Shown: piece after piece, positions 1 to 8,265 of the stretch
Layout of the letters: each line of letters opens with the position of its first letter
Numbering within the stretch: the first letter of the stretch is position 1
Assembly (NCBI GenBank): GCA_965222445.1
Contig: CBDCTY010000002.1
Span: forward strand, 868,001-932,000
Source: GCA-958296115 sp965222445
Lineage (GTDB): Bacteria > Chloroflexota > Dehalococcoidia > Lucifugimonadales > CAJWER01
DNA length: 64,000 bases
Direction: 5' to 3'
Program-made: the position numbers and the translations under genes
Notes under the pieces: generated by a model
The model's input: the letters and a program-made list of their open reading frames with translations, nothing else
What the model was told of the DNA's origin: nothing
The model's database searches: none

Positions 1-51
1 CGAAGAGTGTAGCACATCCTGCTGCCAAGCATCGCTCTGCGGCTCATCATG

Positions 52-165
52 CAGGGCCTTTCCATTGTCCCATAAACCACATACCGTCATTCCCGCGCAG
101 GCGGGAATCCAGGTGGGCGGTAGGGTATGTCCCTTCCGCAGGGAGCCAACTTTGGAAAGGCCCTG
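52..165. mobile_element. Family 1 miniature element, copy 1
   Basis: A 114-bp segment begins CAGGGCCTTTCCA and ends in the inverted form TGGAAAGGCCCTG. It is flanked by identical 9-bp direct repeats CTCATCATG (43-51 and 166-174), as expected for a transposed element. The interior holds a GTCATTCCCGCG..CGCGGGAA-type palindrome and no coding sequence. The stop codon of prs lies inside the right-hand duplication, so the insertion left that gene intact. Confidence 0.88.
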
Positions 166-169
166 CTCA

Positions 170-1150
170 TCATGGCTCGGCCTGTCGTCCAAGCGCTTCA
201 GCCGTCCATTCGGGGCTAGCGAAGAGGCTGCTGACCGACTCGCCGAGGTGGATCCTGCGGATGGCCTCGCCAAGCAGGGGCGCGACCGACAAGACGTGCA
301 GGTTGGGTATCTCTCCATGGCGGCGCGGAATCGTGTCCGTGGTGACGACCTCGACGATGTCGGGCTGGGCCCTGAACCTCTCCGCAGCCGACCCGGTGAA
401 GAGCCCGTGCGTGCTCACGAGTGACACCTGGCTCACGCTGCGCTCCCTCAGCCGGTCCATCAGCTCCATGATGCTGCCGCCAGTGGCGACCTCCTCGTCG
501 AGGACTATGGCCCTCTTGCCGTCGACGTCACCGACTACCATGTCGATCACGACCTCGGTGTCGCTGATGCGGCGCTTGTTCCCGGCCGCTACCGGGACAC
601 CGAGCAGCCGACCGAAGTGGGCCGCGTCCTTCGCCGATCCGAAGTCGGGCGAGACGACTACGGTATCGTCGAGCGAGCGGCCCCGGAAATGGCCGGCGAG
701 AATGTTCAGGGCGTTCAGGTGGTCGACGGGGACGCTGAAGAAGCCGTGCACCTGCGGGGCATGGAGGGTCATGGTGAGCACACGGTCCGCGCCGGCAGTG
801 ACGAGGAGGTCGGCGGTGAGCCTGCCAGCGATGGATATACGAGGCGCGTCCTTCTTGTCGGAGCGCGCATACGCATTGTAGGGGATCACGGCCGTCACCC
901 TGGACGCCGAAGCGCCTCGGGCTGCGTCCAGCATCTGGAGCAGCTCCATGAGGTGGTCGTGCACCGGCGGGACCAGGGGTTGGATCACGAATACGTCCGC
1001 CTCCCGGCAGTTGGCGTTGAGCTGGACCTGGAGGCAGTCGTTGCTGAAGCGGGTGAACGTAGCGGGGCTCAGCGGCACACCGGCGTGGCCGCATACTCTC
1101 TCCGCGAGATCAGGGTGAGCGGTGCCGGTGAAGACCACGATATTACGCAT
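170..1150 (-). CDS. prs: Ribose-phosphate pyrophosphokinase (PRPP synthetase)
   Basis: Makes PRPP from ribose 5-phosphate and ATP in the cytosol, for nucleotide, histidine, tryptophan and NAD synthesis. The 326-residue length is normal for the family. Visible features are the active-site histidine region TLHAPQVHGFF (His130), the NKRR catalytic lysine region (about 191-194) and a PRPP loop reading LDEEVATGGS (217-226). The usual loop is closer to VDDMxDTGGT, so the acidic pair is somewhat divergent. The ATG is preceded by AGGAG about 11 bases upstream. It lies 28 bp downstream of hyuB on the same strand and may be cotranscribed. PRPP is also the cosubstrate of the two nicotinate phosphoribosyltransferases encoded further on. 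Confidence 0.93.
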   Translation of the reverse strand: MRNIVVFTGTAHPDLAERVCGHAGVPLSPATFTRFSNDCLQVQLNANCREADVFVIQPLVPPVHDHLMELLQMLDAARGASASRVTAVIPYNAYARSDKKDAPRISIAGRLTADLLVTAGADRVLTMTLHAPQVHGFFSVPVDHLNALNILAGHFRGRSLDDTVVVSPDFGSAKDAAHFGRLLGVPVAAGNKRRISDTEVVIDMVVGDVDGKRAIVLDEEVATGGSIMELMDRLRERSVSQVSLVSTHGLFTGSAAERFRAQPDIVEVVTTDTIPRRHGEIPNLHVLSVAPLLGEAIRRIHLGESVSSLFASPEWTAEALGRQAEP

Positions 1151-1178
1151 ACGCTGGTGCTCCTGATTGGCCTCCCCG

Positions 1179-2990
1179 TCACAGCCTTGGCGGCTGGGCG
1201 GCTGGGTAGACCTGGGCCGACGGCACGACCTCCGGCTCGGTGGGCAGCGGGCCGCGCTCCGCGCTCATGCGAGTGCGCAGCTCAGCCGTCGCGGCCACGT
1301 CCACGGCGTCCGCCACGGGGGTGAGCACGACGCCGTAGGATTCCCTCGCGTGCTCCGGCGTGACCTTGTGCTGGACTACGTCGGCCAAGACGGCCTCGGG
1401 GTCGCGCTCCAGCGGGTCGCCGTAGCCACCGCCGCCTGGCTGGATGAGGCGGTACACGTCGCCCCTGTGCAGGGTGCGCAGGAACTTGGACGGCAGCACT
1501 TCGTTGTCGGTGTCCGGGTTCAGGATGTTGAAGGAGCGGCTGCCTGGGGACCCTCCCTGGGTGCCCCATGGCAGGAACCTGGCGCGGTCGGAGCGAATCT
1601 GCAGGGTGGCCTCGTCGTGCAGGAGCTCGAACTCGCGGACCATGCCGAGGCCTCCCCTGAACCTGCCGGCGCCCGCCGTGTCGGGCACGAACCCGTAGCG
1701 CCTCACGAGGAGCGGGTGGTAGGCCTCGATCGACTCGATGGGGGTGTTGGACATGTTGTGGATGGGCGCCGACGCGCCGTCCGCGCCGTCGGCGAAGGGA
1801 CCGCCGCCCCTGGGCCCGTCGTTGTCGAACTCGACGAACACGAACGCCTTGCCGTTCTCGTCGTAGCCGCCGAAGCTGATGCCGACCTCGCCGCCACCCC
1901 ACGCGGCTGGAACGCGGCCAGGCAGGGCCTTGGACATCGCCCCGTAGACCGCGTGGGCGACCCGGAATCCGCCTAGTCCGCGCGCCGCGACGGGAGCCGG
2001 GTGCTGCGGGTTCACGTAGCATCGCGGCGGGGCGATCACCTCGAAGGGGCGGAAGAACCCGGCGTTGGCGGTGATGTCGGGGTTCGTCAGGCTCTTGAAG
2101 ACGGCGTAGACCGCGGACTTGGTGAAAGGCAGGTTGGGGTTGATAGAGCCCTTGGCCTGGGGCGACGTGCCGGTGAAGTCGACGAGCATCTTGTCGCCCT
2201 CGATGGTGACCTTCACCCTGATCTCGATGGGGTCAGGGGAGAAGCCGTCGTCGTCCACGTAGTCGGAGAAACCCCACGTCCCGTCGGGCAGGGCCTCGAT
2301 CTCCGCCCTGGTGAGGCGCTCCGTGTAGTCGATGATGTCGGTCATGTAGGTCTTGAGGTCCTCGATGCCGTACTCGTCGAGGAGCCGCAGCACGTCGCGC
2401 TCACCCTGCTCGACGGCGGCGACCTGGGAGAGCACGTCGCCCTGGACCATCTCGGGCACACGGACGTTCTTGCTCAGGATGCGCCAGATGGCGTCGCTCC
2501 TGACGCCCTCCTCGAAGAGCTTGATGGGAGGAAGACGCAGGCCCTCCTGGTATATCTCGGTGTTGTCGCAGGCGTTGCCGCCGGCGACCCTGCCGCCGAT
2601 GTCGGTCTGGTGGGCTATGACCGATGTCCAGGCGACCAGGGCATCGTTGTAGAAGACGGGCTTGAAGAGGAAGATGTCGGGCAGGTGGCTGCCGCCCTCG
2701 TAGGGATCGTTGTTGATGAAGATGTCGCCGGGCTTCACGTCATCGCCGAAGTAGGCGCGGACGGCGTCGAGGGCGGGCTGCATCGCGCCCATATGGAGGG
2801 GCAGCGTGAGACCCTGGGCCACCTGGTCCCCCTCGGCGTTGAATATGGCGGTCGAGAAGTCCATGCCGTCCTTCACGACCGCCGAGCGGGCCGTCCTGAC
2901 GACCGTGACGGCCATCGTGTCCGCGGCGCTGTAGAGGTAGTTCCTGATGACGTCGCGGGTTATTGGGTCGAGCCCTTCATCATTGTCCAT
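1179..2990 (-). CDS. hyuB: Hydantoinase/oxoprolinase subunit B family protein
   Basis: A 603-residue member of the HyuB family, whose members pair with HyuA-type ATPase subunits to open hydantoin, oxoproline or related rings with ATP. The family block PITRDVIRNYLYSAADTMAV is at the N-terminus, followed by INNDPYEGGSHLPDIFLFKP (about 92-111) and a Gly/Arg-rich C-terminal part with GAGRFRGGLGMVREFE. The end reads IQPGGGGYGDPLERDPEAVLADV, a typical HyuB finish. Its presumed partner hyuA is not adjacent but about 5 kb away, beyond an accessory region containing two toxin-antitoxin loci. No strong ribosome binding site precedes the ATG. The substrate cannot be told from sequence. Confidence 0.9.
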   Translation of the reverse strand: MDNDEGLDPITRDVIRNYLYSAADTMAVTVVRTARSAVVKDGMDFSTAIFNAEGDQVAQGLTLPLHMGAMQPALDAVRAYFGDDVKPGDIFINNDPYEGGSHLPDIFLFKPVFYNDALVAWTSVIAHQTDIGGRVAGGNACDNTEIYQEGLRLPPIKLFEEGVRSDAIWRILSKNVRVPEMVQGDVLSQVAAVEQGERDVLRLLDEYGIEDLKTYMTDIIDYTERLTRAEIEALPDGTWGFSDYVDDDGFSPDPIEIRVKVTIEGDKMLVDFTGTSPQAKGSINPNLPFTKSAVYAVFKSLTNPDITANAGFFRPFEVIAPPRCYVNPQHPAPVAARGLGGFRVAHAVYGAMSKALPGRVPAAWGGGEVGISFGGYDENGKAFVFVEFDNDGPRGGGPFADGADGASAPIHNMSNTPIESIEAYHPLLVRRYGFVPDTAGAGRFRGGLGMVREFELLHDEATLQIRSDRARFLPWGTQGGSPGSRSFNILNPDTDNEVLPSKFLRTLHRGDVYRLIQPGGGGYGDPLERDPEAVLADVVQHKVTPEHARESYGVVLTPVADAVDVAATAELRTRMSAERGPLPTEPEVVPSAQVYPAAQPPRL

Positions 2991-3290
2991 GTGCGTGTAG
3001 CCCTATGCTTTGGGTCGCGGTCTCCCGGAGCCGGCCTCAGCCGGTACTGCGGGGCGAATCGCAGTGTAGTTTCAACCCGGCGCGGGGTCAACGGCAGGGC
3101 TTGGGATGCCGCTGCCAAATGGTGCCCAACTCTATCTCCCCCACGGTAACAACGCCTAGCTACAGGTCTGCGCTCCGATGCCATTTGCGCCAACAGCCAT
3201 GGAATCATGTCTTTGACCCATCAAGCGCGCCACTCCGCAGGCCCGCCTGCCTGCCCACCCCAGTCCATCGGCCCTTGCTCCATTCCTCCG

Positions 3291-3319
3291 TTGCCATTCG
3301 TACACTAAGGTGCGATAAT
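3291..3319 (+). promoter_or_regulatory. Promoter of hicAB copy 1
   Basis: TTGCCA (3291-3296), a 17-bp spacer ending in TGC, and GATAAT (3314-3319) form a near-consensus sigma-70 promoter with an extended -10. Transcription would be expected to begin about 7 bases downstream, at or next to the hicA ATG at 3326, so the transcript would be leaderless. The remaining part of the 2991-3325 gap holds the upstream region of hyuB; no other gene is apparent there. Confidence 0.65.
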
Positions 3320-3325
3320 CGACCC

Positions 3326-3532
3326 ATGACCAGCCGTGAGTTCATAAGGCGAGCGAAGGACTATGCTCGCAAGACGGGACAATCCTTCCGCTTCGACCCG
3401 ACTCACGGCAAGGGTAGTCACGGCAGAGTCTACGTCGGCGCGCGGTTCGCCACGGTGCAACGGGGCGAGCTTCAAAAGGGAGTATTGGCCGCGATGCTGC
3501 GTCAGTTAAGAATAGATCGCAAGGAGTTTTGA
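3326..3532 (+). CDS. hicA: HicA-type mRNA interferase toxin (copy 1)
   Basis: A 68-residue protein of the HicA family: small double-stranded-RNA-binding-fold toxins that cut mRNA and are neutralised by HicB. The core GKGSHGRVYVG carries the conserved histidine of the family, and the C-terminal LAAMLRQLRIDRKEF matches the usual helix and tail. The ATG at 3326 was chosen over longer upstream frames because the family starts here (MTSREFIRRAK). The -10 element lies only 6 bases upstream, which also rules out a longer N-terminus. The gene is followed after 3 bp by hicB. A second, clearly different hicAB is at 36.4 kb. Confidence 0.85.
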   Translation: MTSREFIRRAKDYARKTGQSFRFDPTHGKGSHGRVYVGARFATVQRGELQKGVLAAMLRQLRIDRKEF

Positions 3533-3535
3533 GTC

Positions 3536-3964
3536 ATGATCTACGCATACCCATGTCAACTGACCCCCGATGAAGATGGAGGACTGGTGGTCACGTTCCC
3601 CGACGTGCCAGAGGCTATCACCGGCGGAAGGGATCGCGCCGAGGCTTTGGCAATGGCGGAGGACGCCCTAGCTACTGCCCTGGCCGGATACGTCCATGAG
3701 AAGTGGGACATCCCCACTCCCAGCAAGGCGGCTTACGGCCAGGTGTCAGTGCCCGTGCCAACCGTAGTCGCCGCTAAGCTCGCCTTATATTCGGCCATGA
3801 GAACTCAGCACATCACCAAGGTGGAGCTGGCCGACAGGCTGGGTGTCAGCGAGGCGGCTGTACGCAAGTTAGCCAATCCGGACCACCGATCCCACATGAG
3901 CCAAGTGCAACGGGCGCTCCGAGCGGTGGGCCGCAGCCTCAAGGTCGAGGTAACCGTTGCCTGA
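3536..3964 (+). CDS. hicB: HicB-type antitoxin (copy 1)
   Basis: A 142-residue antitoxin with the two expected domains. Residues 1-60 form the degenerate RNase H-like fold (EDGGLVVTFPDVPEAITGG), which binds HicA. Residues about 85-125 form a helix-turn-helix (ITKVELADRLGVSEAAVRKL), which would bind the operon promoter. HicB proteins typically autoregulate, so the 3291-3319 promoter is the likely target. It sits 3 bp after hicA in the canonical toxin-first order. The stretch that follows is noticeably richer in A+T than the flanking core genes, consistent with an acquired region. Confidence 0.85.
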   Translation: MIYAYPCQLTPDEDGGLVVTFPDVPEAITGGRDRAEALAMAEDALATALAGYVHEKWDIPTPSKAAYGQVSVPVPTVVAAKLALYSAMRTQHITKVELADRLGVSEAAVRKLANPDHRSHMSQVQRALRAVGRSLKVEVTVA

Positions 3965-4003
3965 GGGAGGGACAGGAGAGAAAAGAACGCCAATCCAATC
4001 GAT

Positions 4004-4465
4004 ATGCCCATAGGAGTGGAACCACCTGTGGGCAATATGAAAAATCACGACCGTAGCGGATTTTTCGAAGAGTTCGTCGGTAATCTCTTCCAAGAATTGG
4101 GGTGCGAGACAGAAAAACACCCACCGGACGGCAACGGAAAGTCGGAATATCTTGCGACCACTCCTGACGGTGAGAGCTTCTACATTGAAGCTACTGTCTG
4201 AAGCCCAGGCAGTTCTCGGAAATGAGACCTACGGAAGAAGATGTATGCACGAAACTGGACGAATTGTGCCGAGTACCCCTACCTCTTCTCGTTTTGGGCG
4301 TCGGCATCTGGGGAGCTATACCAAATCCTCGCCAGGGGAAAACTTGATCCCAACAAGAGATGGATGGAGGGACTAAGCACGGAAGACCTCAGGCCCCAAA
4401 CCGTAAACTTCGCGCTTCCAGGCGGGACACTCCGCGCTCCCGCTGTTCTTGATGCACCCGCTTAG
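4004..4465 (+). pseudogene. Decayed hypothetical gene, possible PD-(D/E)xK-like nuclease
   Basis: Three reading frames carry consecutive pieces of what looks like one protein. Residues FFEEFVGNLFQELGCETEK and a downstream SEYLATTPDGESFYIEATV end at a stop at 4199-4201. A shifted frame continues directly with LSEAQAVLGNETYG, and from 4241 a third frame reads YPYLFSFWASASGELYQIL before stopping at 4465. At least one frameshift near 4200 and another near 4230 are needed to join them. The D-x(n)-ExA pattern is reminiscent of PD-(D/E)xK nucleases, but that is a weak resemblance. It is AT-rich relative to its surroundings. Confidence 0.5.
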
Positions 4466-4499
4466 GGCGCTTGATGGACCGGACATCGCCCGCTGAGAA

Positions 4500-6065
4500 T
4501 CACAGGCCTTGCTGGATGAAGTCTGCGATGCGTTCGCCTATGACCATCGTGGTGACGTTGGTGTTGGCGCGGATGCAGTTGGGCATTATCGACGCGTCAG
4601 CCACCCGCAGCCCTTCGACGCCGCGAACCTTGCCGTGCTGGTCGACGACGGACAGCGAGTCTGTAGCGGTGCCCATCTTGCAGGTACCTGAAATGTGATG
4701 GCTGGTATTGACGTGTCTCTTCAACCACTCGTCCAGCGTATTGTTGGACTGGAGGTCTGAGTCGGTTGGGGTGACCCTATCCTCGATGATGCTGCGGTAC
4801 TCCTCGCGTTCCGCCAGCTCGAGGCAGATATGGACCGCCTCTCGGAGGCGCTGGCGGTCGAATGGCTCGCGCAGGTAGTTGTAGTCGAGCTGGGGCTGCA
4901 CGTGGGGGTCCGAAGACGTGAGACTGACCCGGCCCGACCCAAGGGCGAGGTTCAGGTGCGGGACCATGCCGATGCCCAGCGGCTCGGAGTCGGAGGAGTA
5001 GTAGTAGCCCTCCTCGGTGACGAACGAGATCTGGAGGACGTACATGTCGTTCCGGGACTCGGAACCCTGAGCCGTGTAGCGGAGCCCAATCTGGAGCTTG
5101 GGCGCCAGCTCGTCCTGCCGGAAGCCTGTCTTCGTCCTCCAGAGCAGGGCAACCTGCGGGTGGTCCCTAAAGTTCCTGCCGACTCCCGGAAGGTCGTGGA
5201 CAGCAGGTATTCCAATACGGCGCAGGTGGTCGGCATCCCCGATTCCCGACAGCATGAGAAGGTGGGGCGAACCAATAGGGCCCCCGCTGAGGACTATCTC
5301 GTCGCCGTAGACGGCGAATGTCTCTCCCCTGCTCTCGACCATCACCCCGACGGCCCGGCCGCCGTCGAGGATGAGGCGGTGGACCAGGCAGTCCGCCCTG
5401 ATGGTCAGGTTGAGGCGATGCCTCGCCTGGCTCAGGTACCCGATATCGGTGCTCCATCGCACGCCGTCAAGGGTGTTGAAGGCGAGCGGCCCCACTCCCG
5501 TGGAATCGGGGTTGTTGTGGTCGGGGCAGTCGGGGTAACCGGTGGACCTGCAGGCGTCATAGAAGGCTTTCTGGTCGGCGTTCCACTCATCGTCCTTGAA
5601 CCGCCTGGCTACGATAGGGCCCTCGGCGCCGTGGAAGTCGTCGTGCACGTCGAGGTCGTTCTCGATCTCACGAAAGTATGGGAGCAGGTCCCGGAAGCCC
5701 CATTCGTCATTGCCCGCCGAGGCCCATCCGTCGTAGTCCTCGGGCACGCCGCGCAGGAATATCTGGGCATTGACGGCGCTGGAGCCGCCGACGATCCTGC
5801 CCCTGGGCACCAGCATGGGCTCGGCTTCGTCGGTAGCCTTGCCCACGTAGTTCCAGCTGAACTTACTGTCCGCGCCGAAGGCCCTGGCCCAGATGTTCCT
5901 GTCGCCGCCGTGGCCCAGCCTGATTTCGTCGGGCAGCTGCTCGATCTCGGGATAGTCCGGCCCGGCTTCCAGCAACAGGACCGACCGGCCCGGGTCCTCG
6001 GAGAGCCGCGTGGCAACTATCGCGCCGGCCGAACCGGCGCCAACGACGATGGTGTCGTAGTTCAT
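4500..6065 (-). CDS. GMC-family FAD-dependent oxidoreductase (choline dehydrogenase-like)
   Basis: A glucose-methanol-choline oxidoreductase of 521 residues that oxidises an alcohol using FAD; the substrate is unknown. It opens with the dinucleotide-binding motif VVGAGSAGAIVATRLSE. It has the GMC signature region GGSSAVNAQIFLRG and the second signature GGPIGSPHLLMLSGIG. It ends with the catalytic-histidine block HHISGTCKMG and the FAD contact NTNVTTMVIGERIADFI. The ATG at 6065 is preferred over one 24 bases upstream because GGAGG lies 7 bases before it. It is 45 bp downstream of the propeller glycosidase gene, so the two probably form a carbohydrate or alcohol catabolic pair. Confidence 0.9.
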   Translation of the reverse strand: MNYDTIVVGAGSAGAIVATRLSEDPGRSVLLLEAGPDYPEIEQLPDEIRLGHGGDRNIWARAFGADSKFSWNYVGKATDEAEPMLVPRGRIVGGSSAVNAQIFLRGVPEDYDGWASAGNDEWGFRDLLPYFREIENDLDVHDDFHGAEGPIVARRFKDDEWNADQKAFYDACRSTGYPDCPDHNNPDSTGVGPLAFNTLDGVRWSTDIGYLSQARHRLNLTIRADCLVHRLILDGGRAVGVMVESRGETFAVYGDEIVLSGGPIGSPHLLMLSGIGDADHLRRIGIPAVHDLPGVGRNFRDHPQVALLWRTKTGFRQDELAPKLQIGLRYTAQGSESRNDMYVLQISFVTEEGYYYSSDSEPLGIGMVPHLNLALGSGRVSLTSSDPHVQPQLDYNYLREPFDRQRLREAVHICLELAEREEYRSIIEDRVTPTDSDLQSNNTLDEWLKRHVNTSHHISGTCKMGTATDSLSVVDQHGKVRGVEGLRVADASIMPNCIRANTNVTTMVIGERIADFIQQGL

Positions 6066-6110
6066 CCGGCAACCTCCATCGCGGGCCACCTGCTGGGGTG
6101 AACCACTCGA

Positions 6111-7169
6111 TCATTCGCCGGATGGACCGGCCTCGATCGCCGCTTGGCGCGACCGCATGAGAGGCCACTCGTCCCCGCGCCCCCAGGACCAGTCCTCCAT
6201 TACGTCCTGCAGGTCCACGGGAACGGGGACTCCCTCGCTCCACACCAGCCCGGCGATGTACAACCCCTGAAAGGGCCCGGATTTGCTTCCCCGCGTAGAG
6301 GGCTTGCCGAAGGGCCTGTAGGAGTGGGTGATGTACCAGCGATCTTCGTCCTTGACGAACACGGGGGCGTGCCATGGCCCCACCACGCGCCACGGGCCGA
6401 AGTTGAACGGGTCGTCCCCAACCGTGTATTGGAGCCCCTGGTAGTACATGGCGAACAGGTATACCTTGCCGTCGTGCTGCACGGCCCTGGCAGTCTCGTA
6501 ACCCCACGGGCCGCACAGCGGGTTGGTGATCCACCTGTCCTCGACCACGGCCCCATGGTCCTTCCAGTCGACCAGGTCGGTGGACGTGGCCACGTTTATC
6601 CCCGTGTGGGTCTGCTTGAGAGGATCGTCGAATGGCTCCACCATCTTCTGGTAGATGTAGTACATGTAGTACGTGCCGTCCCGGTAGATGATGGTCGGGT
6701 CCTTGCACTCCATCATCCCCTCTTCCCTCCACCCGGTTACATCAGGATCGGGGATGAACCAGGCGGAGCCGTCGCCCGGTAACTTGGTCCAGTTCCACAG
6801 GTCGTCGGACACGGCCATGCCGAAGCGCCGGCTGGCGCCCAGGTAGGGCCTTGCGTTGTGGAGCAGGTACCAGCGCCCCTCGTGCCGGACGATGCAGCCG
6901 TCGCTCAGCTCATAGGCATCGCAGTCGCCCGGACCACCATGCTCGAGCATGGAGCCGTGGTGCGTCCAGGTGAGCAAGTCCTCCGATGTCGCATGGTGGT
7001 TCGAGTTGGGGAAACTGCCGGGGAACATGGGCGAGTAGTAGAGGTGCCACAGGCCGTCGGGCCCCCTGAGGATGATGTGCCCGTTGAGGTAGTGGCCGTC
7101 GGGCCGGTAGACCTCCTTGGCCGCGCTGGGCTGCGCGAATAGCTCGCGTTTTCTGTCTTCGGTTGTCAT
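6111..7169 (-). CDS. Five-bladed beta-propeller glycoside hydrolase-like protein (GH43/GH32/GH130 fold)
   Basis: A 352-residue protein built of repeated propeller strands. Each has an aromatic-rich core such as GPDGLWHLYYSP, HEGRWYLLHNA, RDGTYYMYYIY and HDGKVYLFAMYY. Acidic residues in the usual active-site settings include YRPDGHYLNGH near the N-terminus and ECKDPTIIYRDG in the middle. No signal peptide is visible, so it is probably cytoplasmic. The precise GH family and substrate cannot be assigned by eye. The ATG at 7169 follows a G-rich ribosome binding site (GGGGGTGG). It is upstream of, and likely cotranscribed with, the GMC oxidoreductase. Confidence 0.75.
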   Translation of the reverse strand: MTTEDRKRELFAQPSAAKEVYRPDGHYLNGHIILRGPDGLWHLYYSPMFPGSFPNSNHHATSEDLLTWTHHGSMLEHGGPGDCDAYELSDGCIVRHEGRWYLLHNARPYLGASRRFGMAVSDDLWNWTKLPGDGSAWFIPDPDVTGWREEGMMECKDPTIIYRDGTYYMYYIYQKMVEPFDDPLKQTHTGINVATSTDLVDWKDHGAVVEDRWITNPLCGPWGYETARAVQHDGKVYLFAMYYQGLQYTVGDDPFNFGPWRVVGPWHAPVFVKDEDRWYITHSYRPFGKPSTRGSKSGPFQGLYIAGLVWSEGVPVPVDLQDVMEDWSWGRGDEWPLMRSRQAAIEAGPSGE

Positions 7170-7299
7170 GTGGAAGCCACCCCCTTAGCTAATGCAGCAT
7201 CCTAGTACGAATCTAAGCGTCACACAACCCCGCCCTCATGTCGATAAAGGCGGCCCCCCAGGGAACATCGTCTCCCACTGCCAGGCTATATACCAAATA

Positions 7300-7308
7300 T
7301 GCTATAAT
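7300..7308 (+). promoter_or_regulatory. Extended -10 promoter of the higBA locus
   Basis: TGCTATAAT is a perfect extended -10 element without a good -35 hexamer upstream. A strong AGGAGG lies at about 7328-7334 with a GTG after it. That GTG frame stops after 16 codons, so the original toxin start has been damaged. Confidence 0.6.
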
Positions 7309-7391
7309 CGAAGGTGGAAGTATCACTAGGAGGTTGAAGGTGAATCGAGAATACCTATCACCAGCCGGGCGCAAGGATACTCAGGATTAGC

Positions 7392-7881
7392 TGGACAGTT
7401 GAGACCCTAGATGGAACTGTGGACAAAGAGCTCTAAGCTCTGCCTGCCGATATGCGCGCCCGATTCGTGCGCATCAGCGAGCTGATTTCGGCGGTCGGCC
7501 TCGACCGCGTTGGCTCACCACATGTCAAGCATTTGAGGGGCCCCAAATCCCCCACCTAAACCGAACCGACGATCTGATCCAGTATCTGATTCAGCCCTGA
7601 AGACGGGGCCTTCTCTTCACCTGCTAGGTGAAAGAACGAATTGTCCAAAATGACCAATTTAGCTACAAAACTCAACCGCATCGCCAATTTAGGTGGTGGA
7701 TTTGGGGGGCCCGCTCTGGGAAATGCGGATGAGGGGCAAGGATGGAACATCGCGTGCACTGTACGTGACCATCCGTGAGAAGCGGGTCGTGGTGATTAGG
7801 GTCTTCACCAAGAAGACGCGGGAAACGCCTCGTCGGGAGATCGATCTGGCGCTGCAACGCGCCAAGAAAATATTGGGGTGA
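7392..7881 (+). pseudogene. higB: HigB/RelE-type toxin gene, broken by a nonsense codon and an inserted element
   Basis: Frame 7392-7536 reads WTVETLDGTVDKEL, a TAA at 7434-7436, then ALPADMRARFVRISELI and HVKHLRG. The other part, from 7711, reads PLWEMRMRGKDGTSRALYVT and continues to the stop at 7879-7881. Together these match phage-derived Gp49/HigB-like toxins in order and spacing. A 163-bp element with a 6-bp target duplication separates them, and removing both restores LRG-PLWE in frame. The in-frame TAA and the missing N-terminal start are further lesions, so no active toxin should be made. The antitoxin gene downstream is intact. Confidence 0.8.
7543..7705. mobile_element. Family 2 miniature element, copy A (inside higB)
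   Basis: It starts CCAAATCCCCCACCTAAA and ends in the inverted form of CCAAATCCACCACCTAAA. It is flanked by the 6-bp direct repeat GGGGCC (7537-7542 and 7706-7711). The 163-bp interior has no open frame and differs from the interior of copies B to D, which share only the ends. Confidence 0.82.
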
Positions 7882-7887
7882 TACTTG

Positions 7888-8178
7888 ATGAGCAGAGTAC
7901 GTAACTTGCACGAAAAGTGGAGCAGGGACCCGGACTACCGGTCTGCCTATGACGAGCTTGAGAGCGAGTTTGAGCTGGCACGTTCGCTAATCGAGGCTAG
8001 AACCGACGCTGGACTCACCCAGGCACAACTCGCCGAGCGCATGAAGACGACCCAGTCTGTTGTCGCCCGGATCGAGAGTGGCCGCGTTCACCTGTCTACC
8101 AGGACGCTGGAGAGGTTCGCACAGGGAACAGGCACTCGTCTGAGGATCAGCTTCGAGTCTGCGGACAGCCAAGCCTGA
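7888..8178 (+). CDS. higA: HigA-type XRE antitoxin
   Basis: A 96-residue protein with an N-terminal helical arm and a classic lambda-repressor-like helix-turn-helix (GLTQAQLAERMKTTQSVVAR followed by IESGRVHLSTRTLERFAQGTG). It would normally neutralise the HigB toxin and repress the operon. It begins 6 bp after the toxin remnant, and the ATG at 7888 is chosen over the adjacent TTG at 7885. With the toxin broken it is now an orphan antitoxin. It could persist as a transcriptional regulator or simply be decaying. Confidence 0.85.
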   Translation: MSRVRNLHEKWSRDPDYRSAYDELESEFELARSLIEARTDAGLTQAQLAERMKTTQSVVARIESGRVHLSTRTLERFAQGTGTRLRISFESADSQA

Positions 8179-8265
8179 CCAGTACCGTACGCGGTCGCAT
8201 ATATGCCGGCCCGCCGACGTGATCAGGGCTAAGGAAGCCTACGACCTTCAGGTGGGCTGCCCGGG

